Assembly: GCA_019828595.1 (NCBI GenBank)
Contig: JAHQRK010000004.1
Coordinates: forward strand, 1,426,001 to 1,490,000
Source of the DNA: Aphanomyces cochlioides
Taxonomy: Eukaryota; Oomycota; Saprolegniomycetes; Saprolegniales; Verrucalvaceae
Direction: 5' to 3'
DNA length: 64,000 nucleotides
The position numbers and the translations under genes are program-made. Below, one piece after another: positions 49,400 to 59,033 of this stretch (position 1 is its first letter; each line of letters opens with the position of its first letter). The notes beneath the pieces were generated by a model. That model had not been told where the DNA came from, did no database searches, and worked only from the letters and a program-made list of their open reading frames with translations.

Positions 49400-50257
49400 G
49401 CTATGGAGAGGGTTGTACGAGGTTGACAACAGCTTGGAAACACGTATGGTGTAGGTGTAGTGAATGTCGAAATGCTTGGCTGAGGACGCCAAACTTCTTC
49501 AGTCTGGCATTGGCAGTCTCATGTCTCGCCATAACCTTTTTCTGCAGTCCAGCGGAATGGGGATGAGTATCGGGGTCACGAAAAAATCAGCGTCGCGATA
49601 TCCTCTGTCGGCCAAAGTCATTTCACCTTGACTAACAGCGTGAACATTGGCTTCTCTGGCTAGCTGTAGATCGGGAAATTGGCCACATGGCACACCACCA
49701 TTCCACCAGATGATATGACCAGATCTGATGCAAATGCCAAGCTCGTACCGTAAGTCAGCGCCATGAAACTTATGAGAAAACCACTTTCTATTGAAAGGGT
49801 GTGGCTCAAGAATCCGCGTGTCGGTACCATCGAGAGAGACAAACATTGTTGCGCCTGGTGCAGCACCATCAAAGCGATTTTCCCATCGAATTTACAGATA
49901 TTGATTAATGAACTTTGATGTAAAACATACCATATCGAGTTCGGACATCAATTGCACATATATCCAGCACCACTTACGAAATGTCTTCTCATCAGTTCCT
50001 GCGATTGTTGCATGGGTAGATTCAGAACCATAGACTTTGAGAAACATCAAAGACCAAAGCAAATGGGACACACAAGAGTTTTGTGGTCTCCTCTCTTCCA
50101 GTGCTTGCCATAAAGCAACACAAAACTCTAGACATATTCCAAACATTGCAGAAAAGCGACGTTTGTTTGGCCGTCGTCTTGGATTCATGAAACAGGTGAA
50201 CGATGTGATCGTCAAATATGCTATGCAACAGGACCTGAGAGTAAAAAGAAACCTCAA
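49400..50257 (-). pseudogene. DDE transposase (PIF/Harbinger-like), broken
   Basis: Reads in the minus direction. A helical N-terminus (HLLWSLMFLKVYGSEST; TFRKWCWIYVQLM) leads to VSLDGTDTRILEPHPFN, WFSHKFHGADLRYEL, IIWWNGGVPCGQFPDLQLA and LADRGYRD, the order of DDE_Tnp_4-type nucleases. The ending RHETANARLKKFGVLSQAFRH is typical. Two lesions are visible: one in-frame TAA at 49892-49894 and a one-base frameshift near 49545, after which the C-terminus continues in another frame. Terminal repeats were not found. Confidence 0.7.
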
Positions 50258-50342
50258 GATGTTTTTGAAGGCTGTCGTCTATCGCATTGACCCACCTGGT
50301 TTGTTGAACCTGTTGCGATTTGAACTCAAGATAGAACCCGTC
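50255..50342 (+). pseudogene. 5' fragment of chromodomain Gypsy gag, left of the Copia insertion
   Basis: The frame GLLNLLRFELKIEPV ends exactly at the Copia left LTR. After removal of Copia and one copy of the CCGTC duplication it continues in frame into DSVTAFAKLLKLH at 57725. The two pieces are therefore one interrupted gag. Confidence 0.6.
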
Positions 50343-50461
50343 TGTTAGGAATGCAACATAAAACTCCTTTAGGCTTAATTCTCTATATTACATCAATCTG
50401 GTTTTGGCATCGGTCACAAAACGACTGTCCCCCAGTGGCGTCAAGGTGCTGATTTCTTATA
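50343..50461 (+). repeat. Copia 5' LTR
   Basis: 119 bp, TGTTAGGAATGC to TTCTTATA; a copy of the 3' LTR at 57602-57719. Confidence 0.9.
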
Positions 50462-50475
50462 GGTTATGAGCCCAT
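50462..50475 (+). other. Copia primer-binding site (half-tRNA type)
   Basis: GGTTATGAGCCC follows the LTR directly. Its complement GGGCTCATAACC is the anticodon-loop sequence of initiator methionine tRNA, as used by Drosophila copia-like elements, not the tRNA 3' end. The match is from memory of the yeast tRNA sequence; the host tRNA was not available. Confidence 0.6.
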
Positions 50476-51010
50476 GAAACGAGCTCAGCGCGACCACTGG
50501 GGCAAAGAATTGTCAAGTGAAGGGGACTTGTGATTTGATCGTGCCAAACAGAGTCCAGAAGGATCGGCGGGTGGCTACACATTCAAGCCCCGCGGCACGG
50601 TGCCATCGGTTTCTTAACCGTCATCCGTCCAAAGAAAAGATCCAAGGAGATGCGATCTTTCATAGTATCGGTCCACTCTGGACCTCCGACGAAAGGACAC
50701 TTCCATACTTTCCCAGTTGATGAAAAGTCAACTCAGCTCAAGTGGAAGAGCTGTCAACCAAGGCCCGGACGAATCGACCTTGGCGAGCGCGCAATCAAGA
50801 GAGTGCATCGCAAGAGAAAGGACACGCTTGCAGGAGCTTGAACGAGAAATCGATTCAAGCGAAGAACTGGAATATTCTACAGGAAAAAGGAGGACATCGC
50901 CAACTACAAGTCACCACCGAGGTCTCCAGCAAGACAGATGCAGGAGAGCAAGTCCAAATCACCGCCTCAAACACCTCTCGGAGTGAACCCCAACACTTCG
51001 TCCCCGATCC

Positions 51011-52674
51011 ATGGTTTTCGATCGGATCCATGGTTTTCGATCGGATCCATCGCCAGCAACATCTGCTCGGGAGTTCCCAAGTAGCCCTGCCGTCGAATAC
51101 TTGGCTCAAAGGCATGCTGAGCAACAGCAAAGATGGGTACAAGAACAATTGGCCCTGCAGCAGGCCTATTTACAAGATATGCGGAAGACGCACGATGAAT
51201 ACCAAGCTTCTTTAGCCGAGTTTGAAGCTAATGCCAAGGCTAGAGAAATTGCAGCTAAGCTTAGCGCAGAAATGGAACACGAAGAGGCAGAACAGTGTCT
51301 GCGTAGAACCACAGCCGAGCGTGACACGATTGAATTCACCAGACAGCGTGAACGAGCGGCATCGCACGATGCAGAAGTCAGAGCCGAAAACGCCTCGGTT
51401 GAAAAGGAACGTCTTGCAGCAGAAGTTCTGCGCATGAAAACCCAAATGGCACAAGATCTCGACGCCATACGAGCGTGAGATGCCAAGCTTCAACGTGTCC
51501 GAGCTGATGCGGACAACCAGTGCCAAGCGAGGCTTGTTGCGGAGAGGCGAGCGGAACAAGCAGAATCACGTTCATCGACGTTCTCCAGTCCACAACAATC
51601 AAACTCAATGCACACACCACCAACTCGAACTCCACACTCAGGCAGCGCCGCAACGACAATGGAGACACTCCAGCCAACAATGAAGCCATCAAACCTCACC
51701 AAATTCAAGATTGAAAAACTCAGTGCTAAGGAAACTTATCAAGGCCTCGGCACCGATTTCGACGCGTGGCTACATAGGTTCCACAACGAAATCGAAATGG
51801 ATGTTGCCTTAAATCAAACGCATTGGACCGACTCTCACAAATACATGGCCCTCAAGAAGTCGCTCGATGATTCTCCAGCCCGATTTGTGTTGGCACAAGA
51901 AAATAGCTGGAAGGCAGCAGTCCCCGCTAGCGAAACGTACTCCTTCAACCATCTCGTGGAGCACCTCCGAGAAGCGTACTCAACACGCCTAGACGTCGAC
52001 CAACTCATGGCTAAAATGAGGATGGAAAAGAGATACGCTCACACATGGAACGAACACGTGGAATATTTGCGCCATATACAGCGACAGATCGGCGCACCTG
52101 ACTCGCTCGTCCTCTCAATGTTCACAAAATACGCTTGCCCAGAACTCAAGACCACCCTTGTTGCATCGGTCAACAAGATAAACCAAAACGATTCAAGGGA
52201 ACTGGTAAAGGAGGTGAATACATTAGTCACCCTCACCGGTACGGGAGTGAACTACGGCAAGAAAGGGAAGGGGCGATCTCACGGCCAAGCAAACCTGGCA
52301 ACCATGACAAACTCCAGCAATGGAAGCCAAAGCAATCAACGAAACAACGCTGGACGTTACGTCGTGGCGGCAGAGGCGCTGGACGTGGAAGCGCCAAACG
52401 GACTTGCTTTGTTTGCGGTGAAGAAGGGCACATCACGTCGTCATGCCCACTCGTCATGGAAGTAAAAAGCCAACGGACTGGAACAGCAGCAATCGCAAAT
52501 AAAAAAAATACTCAACAACCGCAATCTCCACCCAGTACGACAACAACAACAAGGTTGACGCCACCGACTCAATCGACAGGGTTGACACAGCCAAGGGGGT
52601 ATTTGGATTACTTGCCAATTACGATAGTGACTCGCAGGCAAACTGGATCCACGGGAGTCCAAGCGCGCCAGTAA
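51011..52674 (+). pseudogene. Copia gag
   Basis: A coiled-coil N-terminus (51011-51478; EMEHEEAEQCLRRTTAERD) leads into the gag core at 51608-52360 (GLGTDFDAWLHRFHNEIEMD; LVEHLREAYSTRLDVDQLM). After a frameshift near 52340 it continues into a CCHC zinc knuckle, CFVCGEEGHITSSC (~52405). A 19-bp tandem duplication at 51011-51048 breaks the upstream frame. Confidence 0.75.
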
Positions 52675-52682
52675 ACCTCGCT

Positions 52683-53056
52683 ATGGGCGATGCCCACCAC
52701 CCCCAAACCAGCAATACTCATGCCGAAATGTGGACTCTCAACTCGGGGTGTAGTCATCACTTGGTAGCCAACCCAGCCTATCTCGAAAACTCAAGACCCT
52801 CCTCGTTACGTATCCGCGTAGCCAACAACGAATACGTTAGCGCTGACCTCGTCGGCACAGTGCACCTCGAACTAAACGATACGGGAGAAAATTGGGGAAG
52901 TAAACTACATCCCTGGCCTCAGCGCAAATCTGCTTTCCGTGTCAAGCATGGTGCACAAGGGCTTCACGATAACATTTGATGACGCCGAAGAAGTGATAAA
53001 GTTTGGCGACTATGCGATCGCAAAGGCAAAGGAACGTGACAAGCTATATCCATTAA
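52683..53056 (+). pseudogene. Copia protease region
   Basis: WTLNSGCSHHL is the Copia protease motif in which the catalytic aspartate of the usual LDSG is replaced by asparagine. After a frameshift near 52890 the frame reads VNYIPGLSANLLSVSSM and runs to LYPL at the insertion point of the DNA transposon. Confidence 0.7.
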
Positions 53057-54938
53057 CAGAGGTCGACATCATCTGGAAGCCATTTTGCAATATCTCGTGA
53101 ACTATTTGTCCAATCAGCATGCGATTTGGCTGACACATTCCTGGAAAAAAGGAATAACTCTAAACATAATACCCTTTGAGAAAAAGTAGATAAAACGAAG
53201 GAGTGATCGTCAATTTTCATCGTATCAAGACATAAACTTTCAAAAATAATATTCTATAACTTTTCACAGAATTTTCTTTCTACCCTCCAAAATCTTGTTG
53301 ACCACACGATCAATCCAAGACTTATGGAGAGCAGTAGCGACGACAGCGATGCTCTTGATACAGGCGTGGACATACACGACACTGCTCTGAGCTATGTCCG
53401 TAAGAATCGACCAAAGGCAATGACCCGTGAAGAGCGTATGGACATCTTAAGGTTGCAAGCTTTCTTTCGGCAGCAAGGAGAGAAAGAAGTCAGTAACAAG
53501 ATTGCTCGGATGCTTGGACGCGGCGCTCAATCTGTCAAAGAAGTCTGGTCAGCATTTGTGCGAGCGCAAAGTGTTCATGTTAAAGCCCCTCCAAGCAACA
53601 CAACAATCCACGAAACTCGCGTACCTAGAACACCAGCGGTTGTCCAGGCAGTACAGACGTTTGTCAGGGAGCGTCGAAAGACGCGAACGAGAACTGTTGC
53701 GGCTGACGTAATGGACTTTCTCTGTGACGAAAACGTGATAAAGCTTAACCGTGACGACAAAACGCAACGAACGTCGTGTCTGCGAGCAGTCCAACGCTTC
53801 CTTCTTGCTTGTGGATATGAACGTGGGAAGAAGAAAGGGTGTATGGCATGGCACTTGACAGACAAAAATCGCTTGCATCGTGACTCTTACGTTCAAGAAA
53901 TGATGGCACTATTGCATCCCAAGGATCCATTGCAGAAACGCACAGTCGTCTACACCGACGAATCATCCATCCATCATCATTACTCAAGTCATCAAGACTC
54001 CTTGTTTGATCCAAACGATCATTTGGACTTACAAACAAAAGCCAACCACAAAGGCCGCCGTTTTTGTTTCATCGGGGCAATCGTTGACGATGGTCCAACA
54101 ATGTCTAAGTTTATTGCAAAGGACGTATTTGAAGGTGGAAAGAAGAAACAGCCCAAAGATTACCATTCTATGTTTACTTTTGATTACTACGTTGTGTGGA
54201 TGCAACGATTCTTGCGAGATTTGGCTGTGCACGGTTACCAAAAATGCTGTATTGTCTTGGATAATGCGTCATATCATAAAGGCTTGCCAAGTGAAACTCC
54301 GAAGAAAGGATGGAAGAAAGCCGATCATGTCGATGCATGCAAAAGATATGGGTTGTTTGTCGCAGCTGACGAGCTGAAATCAACTATTTGGGGTAAGCTA
54401 GAAGACTATGTTGCTCGTAACATTCGGCCTCAAATTGTCACTATGGCCGAGAATGAAGGCCACATCGTCGTCTTCACACCTCCTCATTACAGTGATCTCC
54501 AACCGATTGAGCGTGTATGGGCTCAAGTGAAGCGTCGAGTTGGCAGACAATACAACTCAGACACTACGTTCAAAGACGTAGAAATGCGACTCCACGAGGC
54601 CTTGGATGGTTTGCTGCCTGAAACTATCCACGGATGCGTATTGGCCTCGACGCGCGAGCTCGAAAAGTTACACCAATATCTGCTGGATTTAGAGGTGCAA
54701 GATGGAGTGTTCGACTTTCCTGATGAAGCGAGTGCCGACGAAAGTTGCAATGAAAGCGACTCATCATCCGATGCAGAATCGTTTGATTGGGAAATTGCAT
54801 TGAAACTTTAACCTCAACAATATATAACCTTATAAATTTGTAAATTTGCCATCATAAACTTTAGCGGGAGTTGTCGCATAGATGACTGTGTAAGATTATC
54901 ACGAATCTGATTTGGCTTCTCGATACTGTCGACCTCTG
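53057..54938 (+). mobile_element. DNA transposon with DD82E transposase inserted in Copia
   Basis: Inverted ends share CAGAGGTCGACA and then TCNAGAAGCCA-like sequence over ~26 bp. TAA (TA plus one chance or real base) is repeated on both sides (53054-53056 and 54939-54941). Removing the element restores the host Copia frame from LYPL into NCTTRADGDD. The transposase is intact. Confidence 0.85.
53324..54811 (+). CDS. Intact DDE transposase, Tc1/mariner-related (DD82E)
   Basis: An intron-free ORF of 495 codons that spans most of its transposon. The N-terminal ~150 residues carry helix-turn-helix DNA binding (MTREERMDILRLQAFF; VSNKIARMLGRGAQSVKEVW). The catalytic triad is D212 in VVYTDESSIHHH, D313 in CIVLDNASYHKG and E396 in DLQPIERVWAQVKRR. 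The spacing between the second D and the E is 82 residues, far longer than the 34-39 of ordinary Tc1/mariner enzymes and equal to that of the family described as DD82E ('Sailor'). An acidic Ser-rich tail closes the protein. With no lesions in the ORF it may still be active or have been so recently. Confidence 0.85.
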   Translation: MESSSDDSDALDTGVDIHDTALSYVRKNRPKAMTREERMDILRLQAFFRQQGEKEVSNKIARMLGRGAQSVKEVWSAFVRAQSVHVKAPPSNTTIHETRVPRTPAVVQAVQTFVRERRKTRTRTVAADVMDFLCDENVIKLNRDDKTQRTSCLRAVQRFLLACGYERGKKKGCMAWHLTDKNRLHRDSYVQEMMALLHPKDPLQKRTVVYTDESSIHHHYSSHQDSLFDPNDHLDLQTKANHKGRRFCFIGAIVDDGPTMSKFIAKDVFEGGKKKQPKDYHSMFTFDYYVVWMQRFLRDLAVHGYQKCCIVLDNASYHKGLPSETPKKGWKKADHVDACKRYGLFVAADELKSTIWGKLEDYVARNIRPQIVTMAENEGHIVVFTPPHYSDLQPIERVWAQVKRRVGRQYNSDTTFKDVEMRLHEALDGLLPETIHGCVLASTRELEKLHQYLLDLEVQDGVFDFPDEASADESCNESDSSSDAESFDWEIALKL

Positions 54939-54941
54939 TAA

Positions 54942-55190
54942 ACTGCACAACGCGAGCAGATGGCGATGACCTCCTACCCGCCAATGACTACTAGCGACCT
55001 ACTAAATCTATGCGACATCCAGGGCGGGCACTAATAAACCTGTGACCGGGAGACCAGGGTAAACAGCGAGTAGTAAGGTGGTTCCTTTGAATCCATATAA
55101 GCTGGGTCAATAGAAAAACTCAATTCTCCATTAAACTGCACAGTCGTCACTACCACATCACACAATCCACACTGTGCGTTCCTCGTTTAC
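54942..55190. other. Non-coding stretch inside Copia
   Basis: Between the DNA transposon and the integrase zinc finger the Copia frame is interrupted by ~200 bp with stops in all frames. It has a CATATAAG box near 55095 and an LTR-like downstream part. It may be another small insertion such as a solo LTR, with ACTAC possibly repeated at ~54985 and ~55151, but the limits are unclear. TGTCGCATAGAT near 54871 recurs inverted near 55005. Confidence 0.3.
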
Positions 55191-56285
55191 CAACCCCAAC
55201 GGAGTTTACAAGATTGGCACATAGCACTTGGCCACCTCAACAAGGCAGCTATCATAAAATTAGCGAGGGACTCGATACCTGAAAACATGGTTTTCACAAG
55301 GTCTGAACATGACTTGAAGTCGCCATGCATTGAATGTGCCAGCCCATGACACCTCTCAGTCGGCACCAACAGATGAAATCGGCGCCGTAATTGCATCAGA
55401 CGTGGCTGGCAAAATTATACCAAGCGACCGCCACGGCAACAAATACATCGTGAACTACGTTGATTATGGATCGGGCTTCGTAATGACATCAAAGCCACAA
55501 GGACAATGATCTTTGGAAGCGATCTGCCCCCAAAATTCTGGTCGCATGCTCTTTCGTACACGACGTACTTGCGAAATCGAGTGCCAAGCAAATCAAACGC
55601 CGAAATGCTATCACCCATGGCGATACTAACAGGAAAGCAGCCATGCTTATCGCACGTTCTCCCATTTGGTTCAGTCTGCACCGCTCGTATTGAGCCGCAA
55701 AGCAAAGGAATTGAACGCAGAACTGAAGTTGGACGAATCCTTGGCGTAAACAGCCAAACTAAAGCGTACGACGTCTGAGTGGCACGATTGGGAAAAATTA
55801 TTGTCTCTCGGGACATCCAGAATATCAGTCGTCCAAGGAACCGAATTGTCACCGATGCAGATGAGCAATCGATCATGGAGATGAACAACGAATTAAGCGA
55901 CGAAGACATGAGGAAGACACAAGTGAATAGTCAGTGTGAAACACGCGCTGAGTTTGACAAGCTGCGAAGCACACACGAGCGCTCAGCTCCACAGCTTCGG
56001 CGATCTGATCGCATTCACGCCATGCAATTGGCCCAAGGGGGGTATGTGGTCCTTGTCATGACATTTGTCGACCCAAAAACTCCAGCAGAAGCACTCAATG
56101 GCCCAAATGCCGACAAATGGCGTGAGGCCATGCAGCTCGAAGTTGATAGCCCCATTGAAAATGGGACTTGGGAGCTGGTTGACTACCCACCAAGCACTAA
56201 TATTGTGTCAAACAGGTGGGTGTTTAAGATCAAGTATGACTCAGAAGGAGAAGTGGAAAAATTCAAGGCTCGACTTGTTATGTAG
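55190..56285 (+). pseudogene. Copia integrase and start of reverse transcriptase
   Basis: The pre-integrase zinc finger reads WHIALGHLNKAAI...CIECA. The core (SDVAGKIIPSDRHGNKYIV; LPPKFWSHALSYTTYLRNR) has at least three shifts or stops. The RT begins NGPNADKWREAMQLEVDS...NRWVFKIKYDSEG and runs to ARLVM, where a TAG at 56283-56285 interrupts the normally continuous ARLVA-RGFSQ block. Confidence 0.8.
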
Positions 56286-57600
56286 CGCGGATTCTCTCAA
56301 CGCTACGGGGTCGACTACACAGAAACTTTCTCACCTGTCATCAAACAGCAAAGCGTACGTCTACTCCTTTCCCTTGGCCTTCATTTCGACGTGGATGTTA
56401 TACACATGGACATACCACAAGCATACCCTGAAACGCAAGCACTACGACTACTCAAATCGTTGCATGGATTAAAACAATCAGGCAGGATGTGAAATGCCGA
56501 TATTGACGCAACTCTCCGGGAAATTGGGTTGAAGAAGAGTTTACTTGACCCATGCCTTCACTTCTCATGGAGTGAGTTTGGCATCACGCTCATCGGAGTG
56601 TACGTCGATGACATCATTGCACTATCACAAGACCACTCATATCTCCAAGAGATCAAGAATGAGCTTGAATTCAAGTACCAAGTGAAATCATTCAGTTGTG
56701 TCAAACGGATCTTGGGTATAAATGTTCATCGGAAAGATGGAAGCATGTTCTTAGAGCAAACTGCATTGATTGAAGAACTATTCGAAAAACAAGGGATGAC
56801 CGAATGCCACGCACAATTCACGCCACTGTCACTCGACCACAAAATGACAGAGCCTGGCAACCCCACTAAAATGACACAATCAACCATGAGAGAGATTGAG
56901 GGCTCATTGCAATGGCTAGCATGCTGCACTCGCCCGGATATATCATTCGCAACAAGCTTAATATCACGATTTCTCAACGCCCCAAATGAACATCATGAAC
57001 TTGGCATCAAAAGAATTATGCGATATCTAAGTGGTACCAAGCACTTTGGCCTCGAAATCAAGCCCTCGATGTCAAAGTAAATGCACGTGTCAACTGATGC
57101 AGATTGGGCAGGCGATAAGTCCAATCGACGATCAACGACAGGCTGTGTGGTGGAAGTGTATGGAGCAATTATCCATTGGTTTTCCAAGCAACAAGCAACA
57201 GTGGCTCTGAGTACGACGGAAGCTGAGTACATAGCTGCGTGTGTTGGCACGCAGGAAGCTCTCTAGATCCAACAGATTATTCTGAGATTGGCCTTGAAAG
57301 ACACGACGAACCAGTATCTCTCTGGTGTGACAATCCATCCGCAATCCGAAATATGCCAAACAATGTTTCAACTTCCCGTGCAAAGCACATAGACATTAAA
57401 TACCATTTCGGGCCGCAGTCCAAAAAGGTAAAGTTGTCGTCGGATATTGTGGAACCGACGAAATGCCAGCGGATGGATTGACAAAAAGCATTGCCAGTAG
57501 AGCGATTCGAAGAAGCTCGAAAAATGCTTCATGTAGTATCCCGAAACGACAGCTCAGTAGTGAACGCCTTGAAAGCCATGGATGTTCATGTTGTGGGAGG
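56286..57600 (+). pseudogene. Copia reverse transcriptase / RNase H
   Basis: RT catalytic motif GVYVDDIIALS at ~56595, GSLQWLACCTRPDISFA, then RNase [19 protein letters not shown] and [11 protein letters not shown]. In-frame stops at 57078 (TAA) and 57264 (TAG) and frameshifts near 56440 and 57290 break it. Confidence 0.85.
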
Positions 57601-57601
57601 C

Positions 57602-57719
57602 TGTTAGAAATGCAACATGAAACTCCTTTAGGCTTAATTCTCTATAATACATCAATCTGGTTTTGCATCGGTCACAACACGACTGTTCCCCAGATGCGTC
57701 AAGGTGCTGATTTCTTATA
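57602..57719 (+). repeat. Copia 3' LTR
   Basis: 118 bp, copy of 50343-50461, followed by the target duplication CCGTC. Confidence 0.9.
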
Positions 57720-57724
57720 CCGTC

Positions 57725-58850
57725 GACTCAGTTACAGCGTTTGCGAAACTCCTCAAGTTGCACATGGAGCGCATAGAAGCGTCCGGCCGACTCATTCAAC
57801 AGCAGGAACAGATGGAGAAGAAGAAGCGAAGTCCTCCGATAGGATGGACGAACGGCGACGTCAGCGACGGTGGAACTCTCCAGTGAAAGTCCACTTCGAC
57901 AAGCCCACGACACGTGGTTGGGGTTTTGAACGCGGTCTGATCGGCGAAAGAAGCGAGCGAGCGAAAGCTAAAGATGACAATTTGTTTCGATTCAACCAAG
58001 AACAGAAACAACGCGCTGAGGAAAACCGACGCATGCTGGAGAACACCCAGCAGAATCAAGCGATGAGTCGATGCTCAAGTCTTGCGCGAGAAGTGAAACA
58101 CGAAGCGAAGAGTGGTGCCCCTGGTTACGACCAACAGGGACATAGATTATGCTTTGTCTGCCGTCAGCCGGGACAAAAGCTGCTGACTGCAAGGAAGCGA
58201 GTCCAAACACTCAAAATCGCAGTTTCAGAAAAGGAAAGAATGCGATAAAGCGATTCAAGAAGAACAAGAAGAAGACCGGTCCGGCGGCGCGGCGTGCTCG
58301 GCGCAAGGCAAAAGCCGCTGCAATGCAGGACACCAAGGAAGAAGAGCGCTGAATTACATTGGACGACGCGCTCGAAGTGCAGTATGGTCCAGACACAGGA
58401 GCGGACCAAAATATGATTCTAAGGAATATGGTCGACGCACTCCTGAAGGAAAGACCCAACTTGCAAGGACATGCAATTTGAAACCAAGTCCTATGTTGAG
58501 CTTAACCTACGACTACAGACAGCCGCTGGTGCGGTCAAGGTTCCTGGACGACAGATCTGCTACATCGTTGATGAAGGCGACGAATTGCTGGTTTCCCACG
58601 ACACACTCAAGTCCATCGGTTTGGACATCGATCAGCGGTTGGAGTAAGTCGCCATACAGCAGCGAGAAGCGGATGGAGACGATCCTGGCGCTAAGTCGGA
58701 CGCTGGTCCTCCGGGTTCGCAGTTGTCGACCAGCTGCCGAGAAAGCGACGACAGCGATACGCGTATGTCCGATCCAGCCGACCACGACATCGGTATTCGT
58801 GTGTCTAGCTCAAGAAAGAACAGAAGAGTCAAGTCGATGACGATTTATTC
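57725..58850 (+). pseudogene. Gypsy gag and protease region
   Basis: A charged gag with coiled-coil (LIQQQEQMEKKKR) and a zinc-knuckle remnant CFVCRQPGQKAADC, in which one base was gained or lost. A basic stretch (RFKKNKKKTGPAARRARRKAK) follows. An aspartic protease is suggested near 58370 (VQYGPDTGADQN) but not complete. Confidence 0.6.
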
Positions 58851-59033
58851 AACACAGCGACCACTACCGACTGCGAAGAACGAGCTACAGGAAGCGCTGC
58901 AAGACATGGTGGCAAGCGCGGTGAATAACGGCTTTCCAGAGCGATATGCGGTCAAACTGTGGAACGTGCTGGTTAAATTCGACATCTGGCGACTCAAGTT
59001 CAATGGATCAGATCCCCAGCGAAGGTCAAGCCT

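Larger units (their letters stand above)
50343..57719 (+). mobile_element. Ty1/Copia LTR retrotransposon, degenerate
   Basis: Flanked by 119- and 118-bp direct LTRs that both begin TGTTAG and end TTATA, differing at about a dozen positions. The 5-bp target duplication CCGTC is intact at 50338-50342 and 57720-57724. Gene order gag, protease, integrase, reverse transcriptase, RNase H defines Copia. A DNA transposon interrupts it at 53057-54938. Coding frames carry many stops and shifts, so it is not autonomous. Confidence 0.92.

Noticed and set aside
54523..54750. Ser-rich minus ORF in the transposase
   Set aside because: Shadow of the acidic C-terminal tail of the DD82E transposase.
54866..55010. 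Separate mini-element bounded by inverted TGTCGCATAGAT
   Set aside because: Only 12 bp match, one copy lies inside the DNA transposon and the other in Copia, so chance cannot be excluded.
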